Of a DNA stretch of 40,075 nucleotides, positions 25,630 to 33,895 are shown one piece after another. Under the pieces are notes generated by a model. The model worked only from the letters and a program-made list of their open reading frames with translations, was not told the origin of the DNA and did not search any database. Positions within the stretch are counted from its first letter, which is position 1. Each line of letters opens with the position of its first letter. Source of the stretch: Prevotella sp. CAG:1320. GTDB lineage: Bacteria > Bacteroidota > Bacteroidia > Bacteroidales > Bacteroidaceae. The stretch lies in the NCBI GenBank assembly GCA_000435635.1, contig FR882126.1, forward strand, positions 1-40,075, given 5' to 3'. A program made the translations under genes and the position numbers.

Positions 25630-26495
25630 ACAGCTTCTTCCATAGGGTTATCGGGAAAAGTGGGATAACGTTGGGCAAAAGCCTTCACCTGCTCTTGGGT
25701 TTGCCGCTTAAACGCCTGGTAGGCATCCGAGTCAGGATTAAAGGGACGATGGCGAAGAGCCGCACGCAAGCGTCTCCACTCCTTGACATAAGTGGCGGCA
25801 CGCTCCGAGAAGTAAGCGTCCGAGAAACGCTCGTGGATATAGTCCACGGCTTGTTCACTGGGATGCAACATGTCGGGACGATAGAAACGATAGTCGCGCA
25901 ACTCATCGTTCATAATCTCATAGGCGGGGAAGTATGCCACCGCCCCAGGATAACGCTCCGCCACCTGGTGAGCCGCCAAGAGTAGCGTGGCCTTGGAGCG
26001 CGCGCTCTCGGGATAACCATACTTGGCATAGCGGATAGGACTTACCGTGAGGATAACCTTTACTGCCGGATTGGCCTGGTGCAAGAGCTCTACGGCCTCT
26101 CTCAAGGCTTTCTCGCATTCCTCTACGCCCAGCACCTCCTCACGAAACAATTTCGCGGGCCGTTTCTCGCAGTTGTCCACCACCTCCTCGTTCTCTCTCA
26201 ACACATAAACATGATTGGTGCCCAACGTAAAGATGGCCACTTGTGGCATCTCCCCAAAGGGTTGGCACTTGCTCCCTTGCTTAGGGGCAACACCCGCCAA
26301 CCAGCGTTTGACCGTATGGAGGACACTGACGGGATTGTACATCACGCCATAGGGATTGACCGATACACGGAACTGATCGTCCCAAAACCTTCGCCCCAAG
26401 TTGTCGGCGAAACAACTGCCCACGAAAAGCATGTTGTCCTCAGGCCGCAACTGAAACGCCCCTTTGGGTATCTTAACGATAGTCTGAAGCTCCAT
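25626..26495 (-). CDS. GSCFA-domain protein
   Basis: 289 residues. The family-defining motif is at about 26-31 (FVGSCFADNLGRRFWDD), followed by NPYGVMYNPVSVLHTVKRWL, FTLGTNHVY and ILTVSPIRYAKYGY; DMLHPSEQAVDYI near residue 225 provides the Asp and His expected of an SGNH-like hydrolase. GSCFA proteins occur in Bacteroidetes and proteobacteria and are thought to be SGNH-type esterases or acetyl hydrolases, without established substrate. It sits 51 bases after yfhO and is coupled to the patatin gene, suggesting a lipid- or glycan-related task. Confidence 0.9.
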   Translation of the reverse strand: MELQTIVKIPKGAFQLRPEDNMLFVGSCFADNLGRRFWDDQFRVSVNPYGVMYNPVSVLHTVKRWLAGVAPKQGSKCQPFGEMPQVAIFTLGTNHVYVLRENEEVVDNCEKRPAKLFREEVLGVEECEKALREAVELLHQANPAVKVILTVSPIRYAKYGYPESARSKATLLLAAHQVAERYPGAVAYFPAYEIMNDELRDYRFYRPDMLHPSEQAVDYIHERFSDAYFSERAATYVKEWRRLRAALRHRPFNPDSDAYQAFKRQTQEQVKAFAQRYPTFPDNPMEEAV

Positions 26496-26546
26496 TTCCC
26501 GTCCTCCTTGCCGTGGTATACCTATTATATATATAAGGCATCAACC

Positions 26547-29036
26547 TTATCGCCGCTGTTTGCGCTTACGCCATGCCATGCCGATGCCCGCCAAGATGAT
26601 GAGCAAAAGCGCCACGTAGCCAACATAAGCCACTGCCTCAGTCACCTTCACAGAAGTGGGATGGAAATCGAGCACCACCTCATGACTGCCAGGCTTCACG
26701 TTCAAGGCTCGCAGGATATAGTTTACCCTGCCCAACTCGGCTGGTTCACCGTCTATGGTAGCCGTCCAGCCCGGATAGTATATCTCCGAGAATACCACCA
26801 CGCCTCCCTTGTCGCTATGCACGTCATAAATAAGCCTATTCGGTTGATATTCTCTCAGTGTCACCAGGGAGGTGTTGGCCTGGGCTACGCTTTCGCCCAA
26901 TACAGACTGGAACTTCTTGTCCGCCACTGCCTCATGGCGCAAATCCAGCTTCCCTACTCTTTCTATCTCCTGGTTGGCATTGTCCACATAGGCCACCTTG
27001 TCCACCAACCAGGCGTTGCCATAGCAATAAGTATTCCTCAAGGGCACAGTCTGTCCGCCTTGCAAAGGCATGATGAAATAGCGGGTATTGAGCATATTGA
27101 GCACGGGATAGATACTGTCGCCTTTCACTTGCGACATATCCCCGTTAGCCTCCGCTATGGCTTTCATCGCACCTTGCATCTCTGGGGCGATATAAGCGTC
27201 TATCATCTCCTGGTAGCGGCGCAGTTTAGCGGCGTGATATCCACCTATGCTCTTGTGGTAATAAGAAGTCTCGTTCTCGTTGAAAGTATTTGAGGCCAAG
27301 TTAAGCACCCTGTAGTCCAAAGCCTTGTCTTGCAAAATAAGCTCATCTGTGGTGGTCTTTTCCTGGGGAGTGTCCCTTACGCTCTTCTCCACGAACATGT
27401 CGTCGTGAAGATAGCGCTTGTTCACCTGCCACATGTCTGCCAGACAAAGCACGGCCAACGCTCCCACCATGTATGGCACGGTAAGTTTCTTAGCCCTGTA
27501 GAGCAAAAGAACAGCCACGCCCACGGCGATAATCCAAAACGAGCGCCAGCAATCCGCCGTAAAGACAGCCTTGCGCATCTCCGTCAAGTTGCTCAAGATA
27601 GGAGCGATATACTCTTGCGGCAATTGTGAGAGAGCCTCCCGTTCCGCCTGGGAAACGAAATCGGGGAAGAAAAGCGTAGGCACCAAAGCGAACAACAAGC
27701 AGATGCCGGCCGTCACTCCCATGCTGATGTAAAACTTGCGGGTCTTTAGCAGGTTAGGCTCCTCCACGATGCGCTTCAGCCCCAACATAGCCAAGAGAGG
27801 AATGGTGAACTCCGCTATCACGAGAATGGAAGCCACCGTGCGGAACTTGGCATACATGGGAACATGGTCTATGAAGAAATCCGTGAAAGGCATGAAGTTC
27901 TTGCCCCACGAGAGGAGAATAGACAATATGGTGGCTGCGAGCAGCGCCCATTTCAGCGGTCCTTTTACCACAAACAGGCTAAACACGAAAAGAGCCACCA
28001 CGAAAGCCCCTACATAGACGGGACCGGAAGTGCCTGGCTGCTCACCCCAATACTGTCCCAATTGTTGATAAATGGTAAGGAATTCAGGATTAGCCTTGCT
28101 CATGGCAGTCTCGTTTTGGCTCAGCGGCACGGAGGCTCCACCCTTGGCGTTGGGCACCAAGAGCGTCCAAGTCTCGCCCGTTCCGTAACTCCATTGCGTT
28201 ATATAGTCCCTGTCCAGTCCACTGTTAGTCTGGTTGGCGGAATTTTTCTTCACCAGCTCACTCTTGCCGCGCATGGACTCCTGGCTATACTGCCATGTGT
28301 GGTAGAGATTGCTCAAGTTGAGGCAAATACCTATGGCGGCTCCCGCCACACAAACGGCAGTGGCCTTGCCCAGGTGTGCCCACTGCTTCTTGCGGATAGC
28401 GTCTATCATGAAGGCTATCGCCATCAGCAGGATGACAAACAGGTAGTAGTAGGTCATCTGCACGTGGTTGGCCTTCACCTCAAAGGCGGCGAAAATGGCA
28501 GTCACTACCAGTCCCGCCCAGTATTTGCCCCTATAGGCCAACACCACACCCGCTATCATGGGCGGCAGATAAGCCAAAGCCATCACCTTCCACAAGTGAC
28601 CGGCGGCGATGATGATGAAAAAATAACTGGAGAAAGCCCAAATAATAGAGCCCAGTACGGCCAATGACCTGCGGAAATCGAACGCTCTCATCAGGATATA
28701 GAAACCCAGCAAATAGGCGAACACATACCACACGTTGTCGGGCAACCAAAGGTGGTAAGCGGCGATGGCCTTTTGCAACAAATTGTCACTGCTATACGAA
28801 GGTGCCATTTGGTAAGTGGGCATGCCGCCAAATACGGAGTTGGTCCAGCGAGTCACTTCGCCAGTCTCCTCATGATAGCGTGACAGCTCCATGGTGGCAC
28901 CCCTGCCAGCCGAGGAGTCATGGCGGTAGAGTATGCGCCCGTCAATATCCGCGGGCATAAAGTAAGCGAACGCTATCACGGCGAAAAGGACTATGACCAG
29001 CACGTCAGGCAGGTATCCTCTCAATTTTTTCATCAT
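26547..29036 (-). CDS. YfhO-family membrane glycosyltransferase-like protein
   Basis: 829 residues with about 13 membrane segments in the N-terminal two thirds and a C-terminal extracytoplasmic beta-type domain (VVVFSEIYYPGWTATIDGE, VLDFHPTSVKV) before a last membrane helix and basic tail. This architecture and the YYPGW motif define the YfhO family, related to GT-C glycosyltransferases using polyprenyl-phosphate sugars; Firmicutes members glycosylate teichoic acids. The N-terminal loop with RHDSSAGRGATMELSRYHEE carries acidic residues as expected. First gene of yfhO-GSCFA-patatin. The acceptor in Bacteroidales is unknown. Confidence 0.88.
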   Translation of the reverse strand: MMKKLRGYLPDVLVIVLFAVIAFAYFMPADIDGRILYRHDSSAGRGATMELSRYHEETGEVTRWTNSVFGGMPTYQMAPSYSSDNLLQKAIAAYHLWLPDNVWYVFAYLLGFYILMRAFDFRRSLAVLGSIIWAFSSYFFIIIAAGHLWKVMALAYLPPMIAGVVLAYRGKYWAGLVVTAIFAAFEVKANHVQMTYYYLFVILLMAIAFMIDAIRKKQWAHLGKATAVCVAGAAIGICLNLSNLYHTWQYSQESMRGKSELVKKNSANQTNSGLDRDYITQWSYGTGETWTLLVPNAKGGASVPLSQNETAMSKANPEFLTIYQQLGQYWGEQPGTSGPVYVGAFVVALFVFSLFVVKGPLKWALLAATILSILLSWGKNFMPFTDFFIDHVPMYAKFRTVASILVIAEFTIPLLAMLGLKRIVEEPNLLKTRKFYISMGVTAGICLLFALVPTLFFPDFVSQAEREALSQLPQEYIAPILSNLTEMRKAVFTADCWRSFWIIAVGVAVLLLYRAKKLTVPYMVGALAVLCLADMWQVNKRYLHDDMFVEKSVRDTPQEKTTTDELILQDKALDYRVLNLASNTFNENETSYYHKSIGGYHAAKLRRYQEMIDAYIAPEMQGAMKAIAEANGDMSQVKGDSIYPVLNMLNTRYFIMPLQGGQTVPLRNTYCYGNAWLVDKVAYVDNANQEIERVGKLDLRHEAVADKKFQSVLGESVAQANTSLVTLREYQPNRLIYDVHSDKGGVVVFSEIYYPGWTATIDGEPAELGRVNYILRALNVKPGSHEVVLDFHPTSVKVTEAVAYVGYVALLLIILAGIGMAWRKRKQRR

Positions 29037-29066
29037 AACTATTTTGGTGTTAACGAGTTTGCGACG

Positions 29067-29074
29067 CGAAGATA
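29067..29074 (-). promoter_or_regulatory. Promoter -7 element of the yfhO cluster
   Basis: TATCTTCG on the minus strand, 31 bases ahead of the yfhO ATG. The -33 region is not clear. The remaining bases up to 29266 hold no gene that I can support. Confidence 0.55.
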
Positions 29075-29266
29075 GCGATTTTTATCGGGATAAAGCCATT
29101 GGGTAACTATTTTAACCCTATTTATTGGTCGGCAACTAATATGAACTTGTCATTACGATGTCCTTTTCCGCTATCTGTACGCAAAATTCCACTTTATTTA
29201 CTTGTGAGGAATGTATCCCGGCGGCATTCGCAGGTCCACTAAGCAATCGGGAACCGCAAACAACAA

Positions 29267-29311
29267 AAACAATCATGGGGGCGCATGTTTTATGCGCCCC
29301 CATGATTGTTT
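29267..29311 (-). terminator. 20-bp perfect hairpin terminator after luxS
   Basis: Two 20-base arms, AAACAATCATGGGGGCGCAT and its exact complement, enclose loop GTTTT. On the minus strand TTTTG follows. It starts 36 bases after the luxS stop and ends the dsbD-mtnN-luxS unit. The arms are unusually long and perfectly matched for a simple terminator. Confidence 0.85.
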
Positions 29312-29346
29312 CCCGTCTTCGCGACAGCAATCGCAAAGCCATTGCC

Positions 29347-29826
29347 CTATTCCGGATAAGTCAAGTTCTCGGGCTTGATGGGAACAAGAACTTCCTCCAA
29401 GAACTTGCGGGCTTCATATTTGGCCATGGGGAGGTCATGCAAGAGGTAATTGCCGCAGTCCTTTGCCGCGGCGCCAGGCACTTCTCCCTCAAACTCGGAG
29501 ATAAACCTGAAAGTGCGGCGCATCAAGTCTACGATGTCCCGGCTTTCGTAATGGCCGCTGAGCAAGAGGTAATTGCCCGTGAGGCAACCCATAGGTCCCC
29601 AATAGACGACACGGTCTTTCCACTCCGCGTCACTACGCAAATAGGTGGCCGCCAAATGTTCTATGGTGTGCAACGCGCCAATATGGAGGGCAGGCTCGCG
29701 GTTGGGCTCCTTCATGCGGATGTCAAAGGTGGTCACCTCTCCGTTGCCTACCTGGTCGCGGCGGCTTACGTATATGCCACGCAGCAGTCGCTCATGGTCG
29801 ATGGTAAAGCTAGGTATCTTTTCCAT
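29347..29826 (-). CDS. luxS: S-ribosylhomocysteine lyase (AI-2 synthase)
   Basis: Cleaves S-ribosylhomocysteine to homocysteine and the AI-2 precursor DPD. 159 residues, the normal length. Metal ligands are H53 and H57 in HTIEH and C124 in KDCGNY; catalytic E56 and C81 (GPMGCLTGNY) are present. It follows mtnN by 38 bases, so consecutive steps of the activated methyl cycle are encoded together, and a strong terminator follows. Confidence 0.97.
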   Translation of the reverse strand: MEKIPSFTIDHERLLRGIYVSRRDQVGNGEVTTFDIRMKEPNREPALHIGALHTIEHLAATYLRSDAEWKDRVVYWGPMGCLTGNYLLLSGHYESRDIVDLMRRTFRFISEFEGEVPGAAAKDCGNYLLHDLPMAKYEARKFLEEVLVPIKPENLTYPE

Positions 29827-29864
29827 TATATTAATGTATATTTGTTTACGGTTTTGGAGCGGCC

Positions 29865-30560
29865 TCAGATGGCACGCAAGAAACTGCGCGTCACGGCGAA
29901 ACTGTCCCTGGCCACCCGCTCCCAGAAATCAAAGTATTGGGCGGCCTTATGGTCTTGCAAGGGAATATCGCTGATAACGCGGAAAGAGACAAACGGCACG
30001 CCCCGCAGATGGCAAGCTTGGGCTATGGAGCAGCTCTCCATGTCTACCGCCATGGCCTGGGGAAATTGGGCAAGAATGGCACTCATCTTCTCCCGACTGT
30101 CCACAAACCAATCACCCGTGACAATCTGCCCTGCCCTGACAGTGGGCTCTCCACCCAACTCCTCATTGAGCCGCAAAGCCTTGGCGACCAACTCGGAGGG
30201 AGGCTTATAAGTGGCGGGCAAGCCCATCACTTGACCCATGGCGCACTCGCTGCCGCAATAGACATCATGATAGACGCACTCCGTAGACACCACCACATCC
30301 ATAACCCGCAGCGAGACATCGGCTCCGCCAGCCACGCCCGTGGACACCACGAGGTCGGGAAGGCAATGGCAGATAAGTTCCACCGCCCCTATGGCACTGT
30401 TCACCTTGCCAATACCGCAACGCATGAGCACTATCTCATGGTTTCCCATACGCCCTTCCACCAGCTGAAGGCCATGAATCTCCTCTTGGGAGGCGGACTC
30501 CAAGAGCTGTCGCAGCTGGACAAACTCTTTCTCCATGGCCACTATCACGCCTATCTTCAT
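29865..30560 (-). CDS. mtnN: 5'-methylthioadenosine/S-adenosylhomocysteine nucleosidase
   Basis: Hydrolyses S-adenosylhomocysteine to adenine and S-ribosylhomocysteine, the substrate of LuxS, and also methylthioadenosine. 231 residues: N-terminal IGVIVAMEKEFVQL (catalytic Glu), STGVAGGADVSLRVMDVVVS, and AVDMESCSIAQACHLRGVPF followed by FRVISDIP with the catalytic Asp. It lies 29 bases after dsbD. Confidence 0.95.
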   Translation of the reverse strand: MKIGVIVAMEKEFVQLRQLLESASQEEIHGLQLVEGRMGNHEIVLMRCGIGKVNSAIGAVELICHCLPDLVVSTGVAGGADVSLRVMDVVVSTECVYHDVYCGSECAMGQVMGLPATYKPPSELVAKALRLNEELGGEPTVRAGQIVTGDWFVDSREKMSAILAQFPQAMAVDMESCSIAQACHLRGVPFVSFRVISDIPLQDHKAAQYFDFWERVARDSFAVTRSFLRAI

Positions 30561-30589
30561 TATCTTCCCTATATATAATAATGTATATC

Positions 30590-32668
30590 CTATCGCTTGC
30601 CGTAGTTCTCCAATCCTCCACGCAGGAAGTCAAGATACTCGCCTACGTCCTCCTTGTAAGAGTAAGAGCCGTTGAGCGGGTTGCCCTGATTGTCCACAGG
30701 GACATAGAAAGGCTGGGCATTGGCGCCAAACTTATGCCTTTGCAGGTAACTCCACTTGTCTCCCACGGTGCGCAAAGTGCGCTGCTTCCCATTCTCCGTA
30801 ATGGTGACGGGCTCTGGCAAGGGAGTCTTGTCGTCTACGAAAAGCGAAATAAGCACATAATCCTTCTGTAAGATATCCGCCACCTGCGGGTCTGTCCAAA
30901 CGGCCGCTTCCATCTTGCGGCAGTTCACGCAACCAAATCCCGTGAAGTCCAGCAAGACTGGTTTCCCCTGGGCTTTGGCCGCCGCCATGCCTTCCTCGTA
31001 ATTGGAGTAAGGAGCGTGCACTTCTTTATTGTTGAGGTTGAAATCCTGCGTGTTCATGGGAGGCGCGAAGGCACTCACCGCCTTGCAAGGCGCGCCCCAA
31101 AGACCAGGCAACATATAGACAGCGAAAGCAAGGGAACAAATCCCCAGCATGATACATGGCACAGGCATGGGACGCGTCGGCTCGCCCTCTATCACATCGC
31201 CACGGAACTTAAGCAAGCCCATCAGGTAAAGACCCAAAGCCGCAAAGATGACTATCCACAACGACAGGAAAACCTCACGGTCCATGAGATGCCAGCCGTA
31301 AGCCAGATCTGCCACGGAGAAGAACTTCAAGGCAAAAGCCAACTCGATGAAGCCCAAGGTGACCTTGATGGTATTCATCCACGAACCGGAACGAGGAGCT
31401 GACTTGAGCCACGAGGGGAACATGGCGAAAAGCGTAAACGGCAAGGCCAGGGCCAAGGAAAAGCCCAACATGCCCACCGCAGGCCCCATGAGATTGCCCG
31501 AAGTGGCGAAGTCCACCAGCAGGAAGCCCACGATGGGACCCGTGCAAGAGAAGCTGACCAGGGCGAGCGTGAAGGCCATCAGGAAGATGGAGAGCAGTCC
31601 CGTGGTGGCGGAAGCCTTGCTGTCCACGGCGTTGCCCCACTTGTCGGGCAGGCGTATCTCAAACCATCCGAAGAAGCTGAGCGCGAATATCACCAACAAA
31701 AGGCAGAACAGGATGTTGAACACGGCATTGGTGGCCAAGGCGTTAAGCGCACTGGCACCGAAGATGGCGGTCACCACCAGGCCGAGCGTCATATAGATGG
31801 CCACGATGGAAACACCATAAGTAATCGCGTCGCGAATACCCTTTCCCTTATCCTTGCCTGCCCGTTTCAAGAAGAAACTTACTGTCATGGGGATGATAGG
31901 CCATACGCAAGGCGTGAATAGCGCCAGCAATCCACCGGCGAAACCCATCAAGAATATATAGATCCAAGCTCTTTGGGACGCAGGGGCACTCCCGTCTTGC
32001 GCCTGGAGCTGCTCCACTACGGGCTTCCATAAGTCACCTGCCTCCACCTTGTGCTGGGTCCGAAGCGTGTCCAGGTTATAGACGGGTCGCTGGGCAGGCA
32101 CCGTGTCTGCCGCGGCAACGGTCTGCGCGGAAGCTGGTAATTCCTTCTGTTCCGCGGGAACTTCCTCCTTGGCGGCCTCCTTGGGATTCTTGCCGCCCAC
32201 GGCGGGCGACTTTCCGCTCTGCTTGAAGTCCACCGCGGTGGGAGGCAAGCAGTTCTGGTCGTTGCAAGCACCATACTCCAAATAGCCGTCAATGCTATAA
32301 TTGGGCTTGGTGAAAAGTATCTTCTGCACGAACGTGACGCTTCCCTCGAAGAAGCGCACAGGCATGTTGAACAAGGGGTCATGCTGTTTTATCTCATTGC
32401 CAACGGCCTTCAATTTGCCAACCAACATGACTCCCTCCAACTTACCCGCATTGAACGTGGCGGAGATAGGGCCTCCGCCGCCCAAGCCCGTGGAGTAAAC
32501 ATGCCATCCCGGCTCTATCTTGCCCGTGAAGACTATCTCTGCCTCAGCGGTGCCATTGGTCACCAATTTGGCCGAGAAAGTAACGGGGTCGTACATCTGT
32601 CCATAACTTGCCAGCGTCACCAAGAAGGTGAGCAGCAAGAAACCGATATGCTTGCAGTAATTCTTCAT
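30590..32668 (-). CDS. dsbD: Thiol:disulfide interchange protein DsbD
   Basis: Moves electrons from cytosolic thioredoxin across the inner membrane to periplasmic thiol proteins. 692 residues from MKNYCKHIGFLLLTFL; 37 codons above are open but would place the signal peptide internally. Order: signal peptide ending SYGQ, an N-terminal DsbD_N domain (about 25-145, YLEYGACNDQNCLPP), an Ala/Pro linker, eight membrane segments with the redox pair in FTPCVWPIIPMTVSFF and SFSCTGPIVGFLL, and a C-terminal thioredoxin domain with GFGCVNCRKMEAAVW (CVNC). First gene of dsbD-mtnN-luxS. The function of the physical link to the methyl cycle is unclear. Confidence 0.95.
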   Translation of the reverse strand: MKNYCKHIGFLLLTFLVTLASYGQMYDPVTFSAKLVTNGTAEAEIVFTGKIEPGWHVYSTGLGGGGPISATFNAGKLEGVMLVGKLKAVGNEIKQHDPLFNMPVRFFEGSVTFVQKILFTKPNYSIDGYLEYGACNDQNCLPPTAVDFKQSGKSPAVGGKNPKEAAKEEVPAEQKELPASAQTVAAADTVPAQRPVYNLDTLRTQHKVEAGDLWKPVVEQLQAQDGSAPASQRAWIYIFLMGFAGGLLALFTPCVWPIIPMTVSFFLKRAGKDKGKGIRDAITYGVSIVAIYMTLGLVVTAIFGASALNALATNAVFNILFCLLLVIFALSFFGWFEIRLPDKWGNAVDSKASATTGLLSIFLMAFTLALVSFSCTGPIVGFLLVDFATSGNLMGPAVGMLGFSLALALPFTLFAMFPSWLKSAPRSGSWMNTIKVTLGFIELAFALKFFSVADLAYGWHLMDREVFLSLWIVIFAALGLYLMGLLKFRGDVIEGEPTRPMPVPCIMLGICSLAFAVYMLPGLWGAPCKAVSAFAPPMNTQDFNLNNKEVHAPYSNYEEGMAAAKAQGKPVLLDFTGFGCVNCRKMEAAVWTDPQVADILQKDYVLISLFVDDKTPLPEPVTITENGKQRTLRTVGDKWSYLQRHKFGANAQPFYVPVDNQGNPLNGSYSYKEDVGEYLDFLRGGLENYGKR

Positions 32669-32705
32669 TTGTGGAAATAAACTTAACGATAGTTGAAACC
32701 ATCCG

Positions 32706-32713
32706 CGAAGGTA
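32706..32713 (-). promoter_or_regulatory. Promoter -7 element of the dsbD-mtnN-luxS operon
   Basis: TACCTTCG on the minus strand, 37 bases ahead of the dsbD ATG. The -33 region is weak. Repeat array B begins about 80 bases upstream of it. Confidence 0.5.
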
Positions 32714-32792
32714 CGAATATTTTCGCACATATCGGCATGGCCGTGAAAGAAATATGCCAAGCAGGCATTTTGCGAGCACCTATTGCCCTTCG

Positions 32793-32897
32793 CAAATCAA
32801 CTTGATTTGCTCATGAATTTAACTTGTTTTGCCAGGCAATTTAACTTATTTCGCTAACGAAAACAAGTTAAATTCATCGACAAAACAAGTTGTTTTG
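32793..32897. repeat. Array B: 22-bp periodic palindromic units
   Basis: Five 17-base units centred at 32801, 32823, 32845, 32867 and 32889, all exactly 22 apart, with five-base spacers CTCAT, CCAGG, CTAAC and ATCGA. Halves come from the same words as array A: CAAAACAA, GAATTTAA or CAATTTAA, CAAATCAA, CGAAATAA, around a central C or G. Unit 1 (CAAATCAA C TTGATTTG) and unit 5 (CAAAACAA G TTGTTTTG) are perfect palindromes. The array is intergenic, between the dsbD promoter and the lpxA-like terminator. The stretch 32898-33024 shows no gene. Confidence 0.9.
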
Positions 32898-33024
32898 AAA
32901 AGTGGGCTAAAATTGCGCTGAAGGCTTTGTCTATTTCTATAGAAACAAGACCATGGATTCTACTGAATCGGAAGCACCGCCTCTACAGAAACGAGGAAAG
33001 AACAAAGGCAAAGACATATAAAAA

Positions 33025-33050
33025 GGGGACTTGTCTCACGGCAAGTCCCC
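33025..33050 (-). terminator. Terminator of the efflux-lpxA-like operon
   Basis: GGGGACTTG and CAAGTCCCC form a 9-bp stem with an eight-base loop; on the minus strand TTTTTATAT follows. It begins 35 bases after the stop of the lpxA-like gene. Confidence 0.88.
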
Positions 33051-33084
33051 CACATATAAGTGTCAAATACAAAATGGAGTCAAA

Positions 33085-33867
33085 TCAAATCTTCGTGATG
33101 ATACCGTTCTCCGCGGTACGCAAGAACTCCACGATGATGGAAATCTCATGGCCGCCAGGTATCTGCTCGATAATCTGGTTCATGGCATCAAACACGCTGG
33201 TCTGGCCATGGAACACCAGACGATAAGCGTTGGCGATGTGCTTCTGCACCTTTTCGTCAATTCCATAAGCGGTCATCATCACTTTATTGGGTCCATTATA
33301 GCCAATAGGCTTGCCACCCGCGATAATATAGGGAGGCACATCCTTGGAGAAGGTGCAGCCCGCCTGTATCATGGCACCATGGCCCACACGGGTCTTGGCG
33401 TTCTCTATCACGGAAGAAGAAAAAATCACGCCATTGCCTATCTCGCAGTCTCCGGCGATTTTAGTGCCATATCCCACTACGCAATGATTTCCCATCTTCG
33501 TGTCATGCGACACGTGGGAACCTTCCATCAGGAAGTTATCGTTGCCTATTACGGTCTTGCCGCCCTTGTAGGTGGCGCGATTGATAACCACGTTCTCCCT
33601 GAAGGTATTGTTATCGCCTATCACCAACTCCGTATCATCTCCCTTGAAATTGAAGTCTTGCGGTATAGCGGACAATACCGTGCCTTGATGCACCTTGTTA
33701 TTGTTACCCATGCGCGTTCCATTGAGGATGCTGACGAAGGGGAAGATGACACAATTGTCGCCTATCACCACATCGTCCTCGATGTAAGCGAAGGGATATA
33801 TCTTGCAGTTGTTGCCTATCCTCGCCTTGGGAGAGACCTCTGCTTTGGGACTTATATCGCTTGCCAT
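33085..33867 (-). CDS. LpxA-like left-handed beta-helix acyltransferase
   Basis: 260 residues, mostly hexapeptide repeats, with a C-terminal helical domain, the shape and length of UDP-GlcNAc O-acyltransferase (first step of lipid A). The catalytic histidine motif is present (SHVSHD, H118 and H121; E. coli has AHIAHD). Compared with E. coli LpxA from memory, H144 is replaced by D140, the His-Gln pair at 160-161 by Asn-Ala, and the Arg pair at 204-205 is absent. So it may use another acyl donor or sugar. It lies 27 bases after the outer-membrane efflux gene and ends that operon, not beside lpxC or lpxD. Alternative: the sole LpxA of a divergent lineage. Confidence 0.82.
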   Translation of the reverse strand: MASDISPKAEVSPKARIGNNCKIYPFAYIEDDVVIGDNCVIFPFVSILNGTRMGNNNKVHQGTVLSAIPQDFNFKGDDTELVIGDNNTFRENVVINRATYKGGKTVIGNDNFLMEGSHVSHDTKMGNHCVVGYGTKIAGDCEIGNGVIFSSSVIENAKTRVGHGAMIQAGCTFSKDVPPYIIAGGKPIGYNGPNKVMMTAYGIDEKVQKHIANAYRLVFHGQTSVFDAMNQIIEQIPGGHEISIIVEFLRTAENGIITKI

Positions 33868-33895
33868 ATTCTTTCGGTTTTATAAGAGTTAAACA

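Noticed and set aside
29158..30210. A 350-codon plus-strand frame opposite luxS and mtnN
   Set aside because: Complete shadow of two well-identified genes; it runs through the terminator hairpin and shows no domain.
32669..32779. N-terminal extension of DsbD by 37 codons
   Set aside because: It would bury the signal peptide and spans the promoter -7 element at 32706-32713.
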